Below, piece by piece: positions 1 through 10,204 of a stretch of 64,000 bases of DNA; position 1 is the stretch's first letter; every line of letters begins with the position of its first letter. Position numbers and translations under genes: made by a program. This stretch comes from Hippophae tibetana (taxonomy: Eukaryota > Streptophyta > Magnoliopsida > Rosales > Elaeagnaceae): assembly GCA_037013495.1 (NCBI GenBank), contig CM072807.1:12961001-13025000 (forward strand). Direction: 5' to 3'. The notes under the pieces are model-generated. The model ran no database searches. It saw only the letters and a list, made by a program, of their open reading frames with translations, and had not been told where the DNA came from.

Positions 1-623
1 ATATTGCTTATGCTGTGAGTGTCGTGAGTCAGTTCATGCATTGCCCAAGTGAAGACCATATGGATGCAGTCATGCGAATACTTCGTTACTTAAAATCCTC
101 CCCTGGGAAAGGACTTATGTTTTCAAAGAATGGTCAATTGGAAGTCCTTGGATATACAGATTCAGACTGGGCAGGGAATATGAAGGATAGGAAATCTACT
201 GCTGGGTACTTTACTTTCGTGGGGGGCAATCTTGTTACATGGAGGAGCAAGAAGCAAAATGTAGTTGCCTTATCCAGTGTTGAAGCTGAATTTCGAGGAA
301 TGGTCAAGGGAATATGTGAACTCATTTGGTTGAAAAAACTTTTAACTGAGATTGGTGTTGCTCCTAACTCTGAAATGAACTTATTTTGTGATAACAAAGC
401 AGCCATTGCCATCTCTCACAATCCAGTTCAACATGATCGCACGAAGCACGTTGAAGTGGATCGGAACTTCATCAAACAGAATCTTGAAGAAAAGATTATT
501 AAGCTTCCATTTGTTAAATCAGAAGATCAATTGGCTGATATACTCACAAAATCTGTGTCTGCAAGGAACTTCTACAACTCACTTGACAAGTTGGGCATAA
601 GAGACATATATGCATCAACTTGA
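1..623 (+). CDS. Ty1/copia polyprotein, C-terminal end (RT tail and RNase H), partial at window edge
   Basis: The reading frame is already open at the window edge (from base 3), so the start lies outside. The visible part of about 206 residues is the end of a copia pol protein. It begins in the conserved segment after reverse transcriptase (IAYAVSVVSQFMH), then shows the RNase H signatures YTDSDWAG, DRKSTAGY, SSVEAEF, DNKAAIAIS, RTKHVEVD and LADILTKS, and ends at TGA (621-623). RNase H degrades the RNA strand during reverse transcription. The frame has no stop or frameshift, so this end is well preserved. A polypurine tract and LTR start follow directly. It is the nearest plus-strand neighbour of the minus-strand methyltransferase gene and converges on it. 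Confidence 0.93.
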   Translation, partial: IAYAVSVVSQFMHCPSEDHMDAVMRILRYLKSSPGKGLMFSKNGQLEVLGYTDSDWAGNMKDRKSTAGYFTFVGGNLVTWRSKKQNVVALSSVEAEFRGMVKGICELIWLKKLLTEIGVAPNSEMNLFCDNKAAIAISHNPVQHDRTKHVEVDRNFIKQNLEEKIIKLPFVKSEDQLADILTKSVSARNFYNSLDKLGIRDIYAST

Positions 624-862
624 GGAGGAGTGTTGGTGTGTGTTGTGATGCATGCTGCAACAGTGGCAGACACCAATGCTCAGTGGAGTAAAACATGAAG
701 CATACAATAATAGTAGTGAAGCCATAAAACATGGATATGCAGGAATTATGGTTATTGTTTAATTTTCGTTTTTCTTTGTATACATATATCTCAACACTTG
801 TATAGGATACATAACAGAAAGAATATGAAAATACATGATAATTATCAGAGAATATTTTGACA
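622..862 (+). repeat. Polypurine tract and 3' LTR of the copia element
   Basis: The purine run gaggaggag (622-630) overlaps the stop codon of the RNase H frame and is followed at 631 by TGTTGGTGTG, the usual TG start of a copia LTR. The 5' partner LTR is outside the window, so the right end cannot be fixed by comparison. Two CA ends are plausible, near 816 and near 862, giving an LTR of roughly 186 or 232 bp. The left boundary is firm and the right one is not. Confidence 0.7.
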
Positions 863-1136
863 AAAAGAACTTAACCATATGATATTTGGAAAAAATTATT
901 GAGAATATTCAAATAAAAGTACAGTGATTAATGAGCTTATAAGATCGTGGACCGCTTAGTATGGAACTTTCCTTACAATAATTTATTCCCATAACAATGA
1001 AGACCGAACATATAAAATGTAATCAAAGACTCGGATATCAATTGACAGCTATACGATAGGAAAAAGCAACATTCCTGAAAAAAGTCGAGGAAAACATTTA
1101 AATTAAAACAGGGCGAGTTAACTGCAAAGCTCGATT

Positions 1137-4100
1137 TCATGCTTGATTGGGTTTTCTGGCCGATATCATCACAAAAGCGCCATTTCTTACGCACATAAAA
1201 CCCATTAATCCACAAGCTCTGCAAAGATCCTCTAGCTCTCTTTCAGACAGGAAGGCATTGCTGCCTGATAGTTGCCTTATATTCTGTGACATGAAGGGAA
1301 TTGAATTTATCAATGCTTTAGTACAAGTTAGTTTTAGCACAAAAATAAAAAGAAACAATAGTATAGTAAGGGGAAAAAAAGAACTATCTTGGACGTAAAA
1401 CTACAATCAATGGTTTTGCATAAATATGTAAAGTAGGTTACGTGTCTCATCTTATTTTATGTTTTATTTAATATTTTTAATAAACTCACGGTAAATATTA
1501 ACTCATTTGATTTAAATAGTATTTCATTTCATTTTATTTTATTTAGATTGTAATCCTAATAAATCTAACTTTAACATTTGTTGTATCATATTTTTCTTAT
1601 TAAAATTACATAATAAATAATAATATATCATATTTTTTATTATTATTGAATTCTTACTTGTTTTATTGAAGTCAATTAGAGACAAATAAAATATTTCGAT
1701 TAGTACCATTTTATATTATCTCATCTCATTAAAAATTAACTGAGACAAGATATAATAGGTTTTGAAAATTAATAAATTGTATTATAAATCTCATTAATAT
1801 CAATCTCAATTTACATAGTTAGTTTTGCAAAAGATCTGATTGTTTTGAAAGGATTTTGCAAAGATTCGGACGGCTGTGAAGCAGTTGCCACAATATGGTT
1901 ACTTTAACAGTTCGAAGTTACCTAATCGAAGTGCCTACTTGGTTCCATGCTGCAGGGTTTTGTACGGTGGAAGTAACCTGATCGAGCTTTATCTTTTCGC
2001 GTGTATGTGTATATATATAAAATTTCAAATAAGGTAGCACAGAACACAAGTTACTGGTTAAAAATCATACCTGGCGTAGAGTCCCCAGAAATGGAATAAA
2101 AGAATATGGTCCATCTAATATATATGTAGTTGCAACAAAAATTCCACCAGGTCGCAGAACTCGACTAATTTCAGCAACCTACAACACTTAGTAAATAATT
2201 AAAAGAAGCATTTACTAGTAAAGACTGACTAGCAAAGATGGTGTTTCAGAAGTCTCTATTTGACCCCAACGAAAAATAAATGTTGCAGGCATGAGACTCA
2301 TTCTTGGATGCCAATGAGTGCTAAACGCATGAAAAAAGAGAGCGCTAATTGCAAAGAAACATCACTATCCATGAATCATATCATCCCACAATGAGATTTT
2401 GATGAGATACCAAAACTAAAAATTGTTTTACCCTTTGAGTGTTCAGACCAAGCTTAAGTGTTCGAGTGTGCATAGAGTCAATATTTTTAAGAGAATGATA
2501 AATATATAAAAATACAATTGATTCTTCTCTAAATAGTTTAAATTTTTGAGAGACAACTTTTTAACATTAACGATCAAATAAACTTCTACCCAAAAATAAA
2601 GTCTACAATGGAAGTACATGTTGGAATTTGGACCTCTCAAATAACGTGACTTTCTGAGAATATTTACATTTGCAAAACAAGGAAAAAAAGTGCAACAGAG
2701 AAAAGAACATGGAGAATAACAACAATAACTACAACACAAGAGTTTACGTGCAAGCTCTAAAACTGGAGAACAAGTTGTCAAAGACAAAAGCCAAATCTAG
2801 GTAAAAAATTTGTTACCACTCACCACACATATCCCAAAAGCGTTCTCACTCAGGCTTTCTCATACCCACACTTTTCTTCCCTATAGAAGAGACAAAAGAG
2901 AGAGAACCAAGCTATGTATGGTCCTTATATAGCCCCCACCCCTTACGATATTATTATAATAACTTAATATCAACATATTATGCAAAGGGATGTTACAGTA
3001 CGTAATTACCCAATATCACAAGAATCGGTTAGCCAATATCACACCATTATATTACAATAGTACTACTAACCGGAGAAACTCAACTTTTGATTAGATTAAT
3101 GCGCAAAGCTTATGTCAAAACTCAAATCCATGGTCTTTTCCTTCGTCATAAGAGAATCCCATAACTATTTGGGGTTTTAAATTGACATTTAAAGCCCTAA
3201 AATATATTGCTTTTAAACATGTATACAAACAAAAATGATTTAGGTCAATTTAAAGCCCTAAAATATATTGGTTTTAAACATGTATACAAACAAAAATGAT
3301 TTAATTTCTTCTCCATGATGATTCCATTACAATCCACATACTAAAATTCTACTGCATCACAGCATCACCAAGTACTGCACAAAAATATGAGCCTAGCAGC
3401 TACCTAAAGCATGTAGAACAAACAACTTCAAGGCCCACGAATAGAAGAAATACTTACAGCTGCTAATGGTGAAGGCCAACAATGTAGAGCAGCACCAGCG
3501 TGCACAGCGTCTACAGAGCACGAAGGAAAAGGAAGCCTAGATATATCAGCCCTGACCAAAACTATGCTCCTAAACAAAATTAAATCAATCAGATATAAGT
3601 TAAATTATAAGAGATACTCCAGAAAAACCCATGATAAGATCACAAACATGTATCATATTGAACTTCCAGAATGATAATGATTTTATTTAAATCAAGAAGA
3701 CATCATGTACTCTCTGGGAAAGTTCTCTTCCTGCTTAATGAATTCATAACACTGCTTTAGCATGTTTTCTGAGTAATCAAGGGCAACAGTGAGTGAAAAA
3801 AGCCCACTCTTGGCAAACAGTCTTGAGAATAACCCACTCCCGCAACTAGCATCAATAATATTTCCACCTAGGACTGGCCTTAAGAAATCCTTGGTCAACT
3901 CAAACTGCAGTAAAGATTATTACAAAGTTAGCGGTTTATGCATGTATCATTTTCACAAGTTTTCACATGATGTGTGGTTAAGCTGAGCTAGCATCTTAAA
4001 ACAAGTCAAACTCTGCAGGAATAAAACCAGCATATATGGTTTTCCGTACAATAAAGCAGAGTCAGCAATCTTTCAATACACCGTTCTTGTCCCCATAATA

Positions 4101-6609
4101 CTTTCTTGTTCTGGTGGGTTTCTTTTCCAACTATTACACGAGAAGATTGTCTTTTTTGTTACTTAAAACATTAAAGGAAAAAGAGGTCTTCTGAAGATAA
4201 ATTACATAAATAATATATTTTCCTTATTATCAATAGGTTATGTAAACTTAAATGGCATAATATTAAAACTTAATAGAAACTGAAGACATTATTTTGTAAG
4301 TCCTTCTGAAAGAGCACAAATTTGTAAAGGGAAAAATTGCTATATCACCTCTTTCTCAGGGCCAGGAAAACCACCCCATAGCGAAAAGCTCTGACGCCAT
4401 CCCCTCTCATAAAGAAATGACACCAATGGGCTCCTAATCCAACAAATGCCATTTCGCAAGCAAGAACGTGAGATGTCAGTTAAAACATGATAAATTAATA
4501 ATCAAAATTAAGACAAGATGCAGATTTATCAAATACAAATACTGCCAGATGGAAGTGCTAGATAATCAGCTTTTATATTAATGAAAACGTTATATAGAAG
4601 CTGAATCTAAGATTTTAATAGGTTTAAGCTAAAAATTCTATATTTTCCTCCTAGTGATTTTCATGAGATTCATGGTTGTCATTGATGAGCAAGCTCATAC
4701 AAATTTTGGCACGTGGTTGCAAATATAATGAGCAGGCAAAAAAGAAACCATCAGAACTGCTCCCAATATTGAAGCTAACAAACTAATCATACAACAAGTA
4801 CTCACATATAAATGCAAATAAACTAGGCTGTTCTGCATCTGAGTTCATAATTACTCTTATCTCTTTTCTGCTTACGTAAAAGCTCACTTCCTTTAAAAGT
4901 TCAGTACAGTAAATACAACATAGCTACTTCAGGTAAATAAGCTGAAACTCTCTCAAATCCAATACCTAAACAGCTCTGTGGAAGCTGGCATTGATTCATA
5001 GTTCTTGGCCCCATTTTCTATAGTCAAGTCAAGATGTGTCTCGTTGCCAAAATAAGTCTTCTTACAAGTGCTACATTGTAAAGTAGACCCTGAGACAATA
5101 TCTCTACAGCAATTTTAACTCCATTTCAGTTAAAAAGTTCAGTGATGCAAAGCAAATAATAGCATACAACTATTGAGATTAATTCAGAGCAAAAAGAATT
5201 AATAATAGTAATAATAACTGTTAAGGTTAATGAACAATACAAAGAGGAAATGATGAGTCGTTTTTATTCAGGAAAAATTGAAACTTAGCAGGGAAAAATA
5301 ATTGCATACAGAGATAAGATAGGGTCATCAGTCCATGGTAAAGGTTCATAACATATAGGACAAGCTAAGATGTTATTCTTATAGTTGTTATTCCTCTTTC
5401 CAACCTCTTTCCCAGCTACAACTGGATCCTGTTTAAACAAACCGATAGATTAGTTGAACTTACTTTTATAACTAATAACAAAATCCTAATTATATAATCA
5501 GTAGCCGATCCCATATTTCCTTCAAAATTTATTAGCTTCTACTCCACATATAAATTATCTTTTTTCCTTTCTTTCCAATAAAATCTAAAGGTAATTCATT
5601 AAAAAAAATTACACTTAAAGGTTACTTTAGTTTCATAAATTAGATACATTGGTAGCTTTATTTTAAATTAGTGCACTTCAATCACGTTACTTTTATATTT
5701 ACAAACACTTTAATCATTTTATATAAATTTCGCTGATTTTAATTTACTTTATCTTCTTTTTTTTTTGAGAAATTTTCATCTTCAAACATCTACTTATAGG
5801 TCCCATACTAGTAAGATTCATTTTAATTTGACTTAAGTTTTTGCAATAAAAAAACATCTAGAATTTTTCTTTTGTAAGAAATGGCTAAAGCTTACAAAAT
5901 GCAATATTAATGTAACTAAAGTGTACTAATTCTAATAAATGTAATTAATTTATCCAATTTGTTAAAGTAAAATTATCAAAGTGTCATACTACCCATTTAT
6001 TAGAGATGAATCAATTATAATTTATTTTTTGAAATATTTGCGGATTATGAAGTTACTACTCTCATTTTACAATAAAATTAATTTTTTCATGTAGAATGAT
6101 TTAATATACTTTCATTTTATTAATTTAATTATTTTTGTATTCTTGACAGAAGAAAATATAATTTAAAAAAAAACTCATAGAGCCGTTATTAAGCATGAAA
6201 CTCTAAAACTTATAAATTGTTATCTCTAACTTATAAATTTTATATTTAATATTTAATTAATATACTAAAATATGAAATATCTCTAAAAATAAAATTCTGG
6301 TTGCACCAAGGTATTTAACTAAAGTCAATACCAATGAAACAGGAGTTGAAAAATTTAAATATAATTACACCTATAGGCTATATCAACATGAATTTAACGA
6401 AATGAGCGAACTGAATTTAGAAAGATATAGGAAAAAACTCGTACTGTAGAATTAGTTTCGACGAAGGCGGTTGAAGAAGCTCGATCGTTGACAGAGAGGA
6501 CGCGTTTGAAAATTGATGAATAAGACTTGACCTCAAAACAACGCCTAGAAATACCAAGACTATTCGGAAAAAAGACCGCAGGCGACAGATTACCGATAGC
6601 GGTCGCCAT
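1137..6609 (-). CDS. Plastid-type SAM-dependent methyltransferase, At1g78140/At2g41040-like, eight exons
   Basis: Exons, in coding order: 6609-6445, 5428-5310, 5103-4966, 4433-4349, 3904-3711, 3569-3458, 2178-2071, 1283-1137. All introns are GT..AG and every junction keeps phase, giving 355 residues, the length I recall for Arabidopsis At1g78140. Residues 1-55 form a basic, Ser-rich N-terminus like a chloroplast transit peptide. C78-x2-C81 and C105-x2-C108 form a Cys4 motif resembling that of bacterial RlmA. Residues 182-193 (GGNIIDASCGSG) are SAM motif I, D212 in ALDYSE is the expected ribose-binding acid, and VRADISRLPF (239-248) follows. HCWPSP, EISRVLRPGG and the C-terminal ELEDLCRACGL complete the family pattern. 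The substrate is not known to me. The start is the ATG at 6609; the frame further upstream has only TTG. All key residues are present and there are no internal stops, so it is probably functional. Confidence 0.93.
2179..3457 (-). other. Long intron 6 of the methyltransferase gene
   Basis: This is the longest intron of the gene (1279 bp; intron 7 is 787 bp). It begins GTAAGT and ends GTTGTAG on the minus strand. It contains a 61-bp tandem duplication and, near 2830-2960, a more GC-rich stretch with ccttatatagccccc that looks like a piece of inserted promoter or LTR. I found no paired terminal repeats, so an insertion is only a suspicion. Open frames inside it do not match any protein I know. 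Confidence 0.7.
3188..3303. repeat. 61-bp tandem duplication inside intron 6
   Basis: The segment beginning tttaaagccctaaaatatat at 3188 recurs at 3249, a period of 61 bases. The two copies differ by only about one base over roughly 55, so the duplication is recent relative to the surrounding AT-rich DNA. Confidence 0.9.
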
Positions 6610-7415
6610 AAGCAATTTATGTTGCCTATTGATACTTGGTTATTTCTCCGTGGTCGCCGAGGATAAAAATCCGCACTTCTGGTGGTATACGTGAGACTCG
6701 ACGTGTACTTAATTTTTAGCAGGAATTTTTATTTATTTTTTAATGAATTCGCGGTTCGTGTTTTTAAATTTAGACAAAAAAATAATGTGTTATTTATTCT
6801 TTATATTAAAACGATATTATTTAATTTTATAAAAAGTGTTTTTAAAGATGTATAAATTATATTATTTTAATAATTTTTTATATTAAAATATTGTTATTTT
6901 TCTATCAAATGATTAAACAAAATTGAAATATAAATATTTAACAACAATAAAATTATAATTAATATAATAGAAATTCACAAAATATTCTCTTTTTAATATT
7001 TATTAATTTTCATAATTTTTAATTCTTTTTTAAAATTAAAATATATATTTAAAAAACTCTTTTTTTAATTTTATTATTATTTATTTATTTATAAACTATT
7101 TTATCATAAATTTCATTTTTATTCTTTTCAATAGCTTATAATTTAATCATGTTTTAATTATTTAATATAAAATAATATAATTTTTTTTAATTGACCCTTT
7201 TTACAAAGTGCGAGATTGAATAATATCATTTTTAATCTAATAGATTAAACGGTACAAATGAACTAATCTAAGGTACTTTTGTAACACCTTATCTTTTTAT
7301 TTATTTATTTTTTGGTTTATTAAGTCGGTGATTTATGCATTTATACTTTTTTTAAACATCATTAATCAAGTGAGATTAGAGTTGTGAAAAGAAAGATTCA
7401 TATTTTATAATATAA
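6610..7415. other. Upstream region of the methyltransferase gene, then AT-rich DNA
   Basis: The first 100 bases upstream of the ATG are less AT-rich than their surroundings and should contain the 5' leader and proximal promoter. I see no clear TATA box at a fixed distance. From about 6720 the sequence is nearly pure A and T and contains no coding frame. The part 6780-7290 resembles 39130-39650 (see separate entry). Confidence 0.5.
6780..7290 (+). repeat. Dispersed AT-rich repeat, copy 1
   Basis: Similar, in the same orientation, to 39130-39650. Shared landmarks in the same order are tattattttaataatttttta, tctatcaa.tgatta, aacaataaaat, aattcacaaaa, ttaatatttattaatt and, at the end, tttttaatct..gtgatta/agatta followed by acaaatga.cta. 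Such low-complexity DNA can align by chance, but the order and spacing favour a real repeat family. Confidence 0.5.
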
Positions 7416-7790
7416 GATAGTTGGAGGAATATACACATAATACAAAATAATATTTTCATTGGAAAGCAAAAGTTGGGTTGATTCACACATTACATAACTA
7501 TCACTGATAAGTAAAAAGTTAAATTTTAAACTAGTATTTCAGAACAAACAAAAACCATCACATTGATTCACCACAAGGATAATAAAAGCATTTTCAAAAT
7601 GTAAATATTGTTGTAGAGAATGAGAAATAGTTGCATTGAGTTTTGTCTCCGTTAACTAGACCATATCTGGTTTATTTCTTCTAATCAGATAGCATAGTGC
7701 TTTCTTAGCACGAAAACTAACATTCATATTTGGCTCCTTAAGAGCACCTGTAAATAAGCTAGTATCAAAGCAAGTTTTGTTCATTCTAGT
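7416..7790 (-). pseudogene. LINE endonuclease, N-terminal half (inverted arm)
   Basis: On the minus strand from about 7722 the translation reads VSFRAKKALCYLIRRNKPDM, one stop, then LTETKLN and later a degenerate CDGFCLF stretch and YVYIPPTI near 7416. This follows the order of plant LINE endonucleases (residues near the N-terminus ending in KPD..FL.ETK, then the Tyr-rich strand before the catalytic second half). The glutamate of LTETK, the expected metal-binding acid, is present. In-frame stops show that it is a pseudogene. The missing C-terminal half is found on the other strand at 9863. Confidence 0.75.
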
Positions 7791-8258
7791 TTTGAAGCTA
7801 AGAAGATCTTACAAGTAAGTTGGCTTAACGAAAGTTCATTTAAGCTTGAAAAATTCTTCCTAAAACTTGAATACCAATATCCTATGAATAAAAAAACCTA
7901 CATTGTCATCCTCTTGAGCAATAGCAAAATTGGTATCGTCTCACGTAGAAAATTATCTTTTCCATGTCAAATTATATATCAATTCCAATAGCTTACAACA
8001 TCATTTTAAATCTCATGTTCATAGCCATTGTTGTGTCAATACCTTTAAAGTACCAATTATGAAAGAAAGCAACAAAGTTGATCAAATCCAAAATTTAAAA
8101 CATTTGAATAATTTCTTGAACTTCAACATGGATTCCATTGGCTATATCAAATAATATTTCCTACATTTATGGATTTAGAGAAGGAATAGTCTTTATTTTC
8201 AAGATTGTGGTTAAGAGTCACCTAATGGGTGGGAAAACCAGGGCTAACTATTGGTTAA
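7790..8258 (-). mobile_element. LINE linker between ORF1 and endonuclease (inverted arm), degenerate
   Basis: This stretch lies between the endonuclease start and the CACTA insertion and on the minus strand should correspond to the end of ORF1 and the inter-ORF region of the LINE. I can read no conserved motif in it. Its assignment rests only on position. A 74-residue plus-strand frame within it has no family features. Confidence 0.45.
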
Positions 8259-9229
8259 CACTACTACAAAACGAACTATTAAAGTCAATTCACTGAACCG
8301 ACTTTACATGGAATGACTTAAAATTTAAAATCAGTTTAACGCGTGAATCGACTTTACGTTTAAAGTTGATTCATGCGTTGAATTAACTTTAAATTTTTAA
8401 TTTTTTTTTACAAAATTTACTCATTTTCTATTATACTCAAATTAAAACCTATATTCGATCACTACATAATAACAGAAAAAAAAACCAAAATCTGTTTAAC
8501 AAATAGTTTAAATAATACAAATAATTGAAAAATAAAATATTAATTAATAGCAGAAAAATTACCATGGTGTTGTCTTATGTTAATCAAGATCATCATATTC
8601 TTCTCTTGATGTTATAATACAAAACCTATATATATATATAATACAAAAATTTATACACATAAATAATAACACATAATAGCATAAAAAATATGAATAATAA
8701 GTGTGTATGATTAATAGAGTAAACGAAGTGATAAAATGAAAAGAAATGAAGAAAAAATGGTATTTTGTAAGTAAGAAATGGGTATAAAAGATTTGAGTAT
8801 TTTGTTCAAAAAAAATAGTAGATCTAAAAGATAAGTTAGAGAGAAATAAAACCCACTAACTGGCGCTAGAATTGGTGGTCGTAGGTGGCCGAAAAATGAG
8901 AAAGAATAGAGGAGAAGTGGAGATTTTGGGTTTTTGAGAGTTATATAGCGCTTGGAATAGTTTCTGTTTGGGGAATAAAAAAGATAAAAGGAAATATCCA
9001 CATGTGTAGTGTTGGTTCTACATGTCAACCGACACTATCCACGTAGTTTGTAGTGTCAATTGATGTGTCGAATTGACGCTACATGTGGACGTAGCGTCGG
9101 TTTGACACATCAACTGATGCTATGTGTAGCGAAGGTTCTACACCAAACTGACTTTAAATTCATTATAAGTCTTTTTTTTTCAAAAATAGACTTTACATAT
9201 GGACTTAAATACTCTTTTTTGTAGTAGTG
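8259..9229 (+). mobile_element. Non-autonomous CACTA (En/Spm-like) DNA transposon
   Basis: The element begins CACTACTACAAAA (8259-8271) and ends with the inverted complement TTTTGTAGTAGTG at 9229. It is flanked on both sides by the 3-bp direct repeat TAA (8256-8258 and 9230-9232), the target-duplication length of CACTA elements. At 971 bp it is far too short to encode the transposase, and I see no TNP2-like frame. Subterminal regions carry repeated, partly inverted motifs of the type tgaatcgactttac / aaagttgattca near the left end and tgtcgaattgacgct / gcgtcggtttgaca near the right, the usual transposase-binding architecture. It interrupts the inverted arm of the LINE. Confidence 0.92.
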
Positions 9230-9400
9230 TAAAAAGGACTAGCTTGATCATAATTGGGGAAAAAAGAGCATATGATAGAAGCTCTAGTAGAATTATTCGG
9301 GCCATCCATGTGTCAGAAATATGACATAGGTGATTGGACTTCATAATTGGCACGTAGCCATTCTCTATAGATAGGAACCAGGTTTGATTCATTAACCTTA
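9230..9400 (-). pseudogene. Probable tail of LINE ORF1 (inverted arm)
   Basis: After the zinc knuckle the minus-strand frame stays open through NQTWFLSIENGYVP to the CACTA boundary. In plant LINE ORF1 proteins a Trp-containing segment usually follows the knuckle, which fits loosely, but there is no decisive motif. Confidence 0.4.
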
Positions 9401-9838
9401 TGTCACATATAGTGTGAAAGTTGCAATCTTGAGTGAAGTAATCTAAAATACCACAATTGAAGCAAATTCTGGTAGACTTTTATATTTGAATTTAGCCCAC
9501 AATTTGGAGCCATTAGATTGTTTGTAAGCAAGAATGTGTCAAGGGATTTTACCCCATGCAAAAGTGGCTAATGCATATTTGATTCCTCTTAAAAACAGAG
9601 GTAGTTTTTGTTAACTAGATACTCTCTTCATTGCTATCAATTTGAATGTGATTGCCTATGATGTTTGCAAACGTTTCAACATTAGCAATTGGTATTCCAA
9701 CAAAATGTCAATTGTGAGCTTGAACCCAAAAGGTGATTGAGTTGAATTCAATTTCTTGGATGGTCAAGTTATGATCCCATTCTCTTAGAACAATAAGTGA
9801 TCCATTTACTTGCTAAAAACATTTTTCCCAAACTGTGT
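9400..9838 (-). pseudogene. LINE ORF1 (DUF4283-like and CCHC zinc knuckle), 5'-truncated, inverted arm
   Basis: Reading the minus strand from 9838, the translation gives LIVLREWDHNLTIQEIEF, then ITFWVQAHN, GIPIANVETFANIIG and, at 9464-9423, a zinc knuckle C-x2-C-x4-Y-x4-C. This is the order of plant LINE gag-like proteins, which bind the element RNA: the end of DUF4283 with a Trp near 'FWVQ', then a small CCHC finger. The zinc-binding histidine is replaced by tyrosine, and there are several stops, so it is a relic. The part of DUF4283 upstream of 9838 is absent, because the inverted arm ends there at a 24-bp palindrome. Confidence 0.8.
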
Positions 9839-9862
9839 CTTTTTCCTCTATAGAGGAAAAAG
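9839..9862. repeat. Perfect 24-bp palindrome at the LINE inversion junction
   Basis: The 12 bases 9839-9850 (ctttttcctcta) are exactly the reverse complement of 9851-9862 (tagaggaaaaag). The left arm belongs to the inverted ORF1 and the right arm leads into the forward endonuclease, so the palindrome sits exactly at the switch of strand. Confidence 0.9.
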
Positions 9863-10204
9863 TGAACTAGAAGACATTGTTTCTATAGTCTTTTATTTAC
9901 AATGGATAAATCCCTTTGGCATAATCTGTTAAGCTTACTACATACCAATCATTAGCCGTAGGCTTTGATAGGTGATCTCATTGATATAATATCACAAGAA
10001 GAAAAACAAGGTAGATTCCCTTTCTATTGTAATGTTGAAAATATGCTTACAATCTTTATGGCACAATCTAGAGCACTTGATTTAGGCAGTTTTGGTTCCA
10101 AGTTCACTTGGTGTAACAATAGAGCTAAACTTGAAAAAAATATTTCAAAGACTAAATAGAGCCATTGCATCTCCAAATTCGGTTTCCCTTTTCCCAAAAG
10201 TTAT
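9863..10204 (+). pseudogene. LINE endonuclease, C-terminal half (forward arm)
   Basis: Plus-strand translation gives DKSLWHNL, then ALIGDLIDIISQEEKQG, ALDLGSFGSKFTWCNN and, after a one-base frame change, LNRAIASPNSVSLFPKVI. These match the second half of plant LINE endonucleases in order (W..L, GDFN.I...EK, DL...G..FTW.N, RLDR..., FP). The catalytic GDFN has become GDLI, and frames are broken. The frame is cut at 10204 by the LTR retrotransposon and continues at 17373 (NLSKFTSDHNLILLNF), which contains the terminal SDH motif of the endonuclease. Confidence 0.82.

Noticed and set aside
2443..2787. 114-residue minus-strand frame in intron 6
   Set aside because: Cys/Leu/Phe-rich low-complexity product without domain; the flanking exons splice in phase over it.
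8711..9028. 105-residue frame inside the CACTA element, considered as transposase
   Set aside because: No TNP2 or other transposase motif, and the element is far below coding size.
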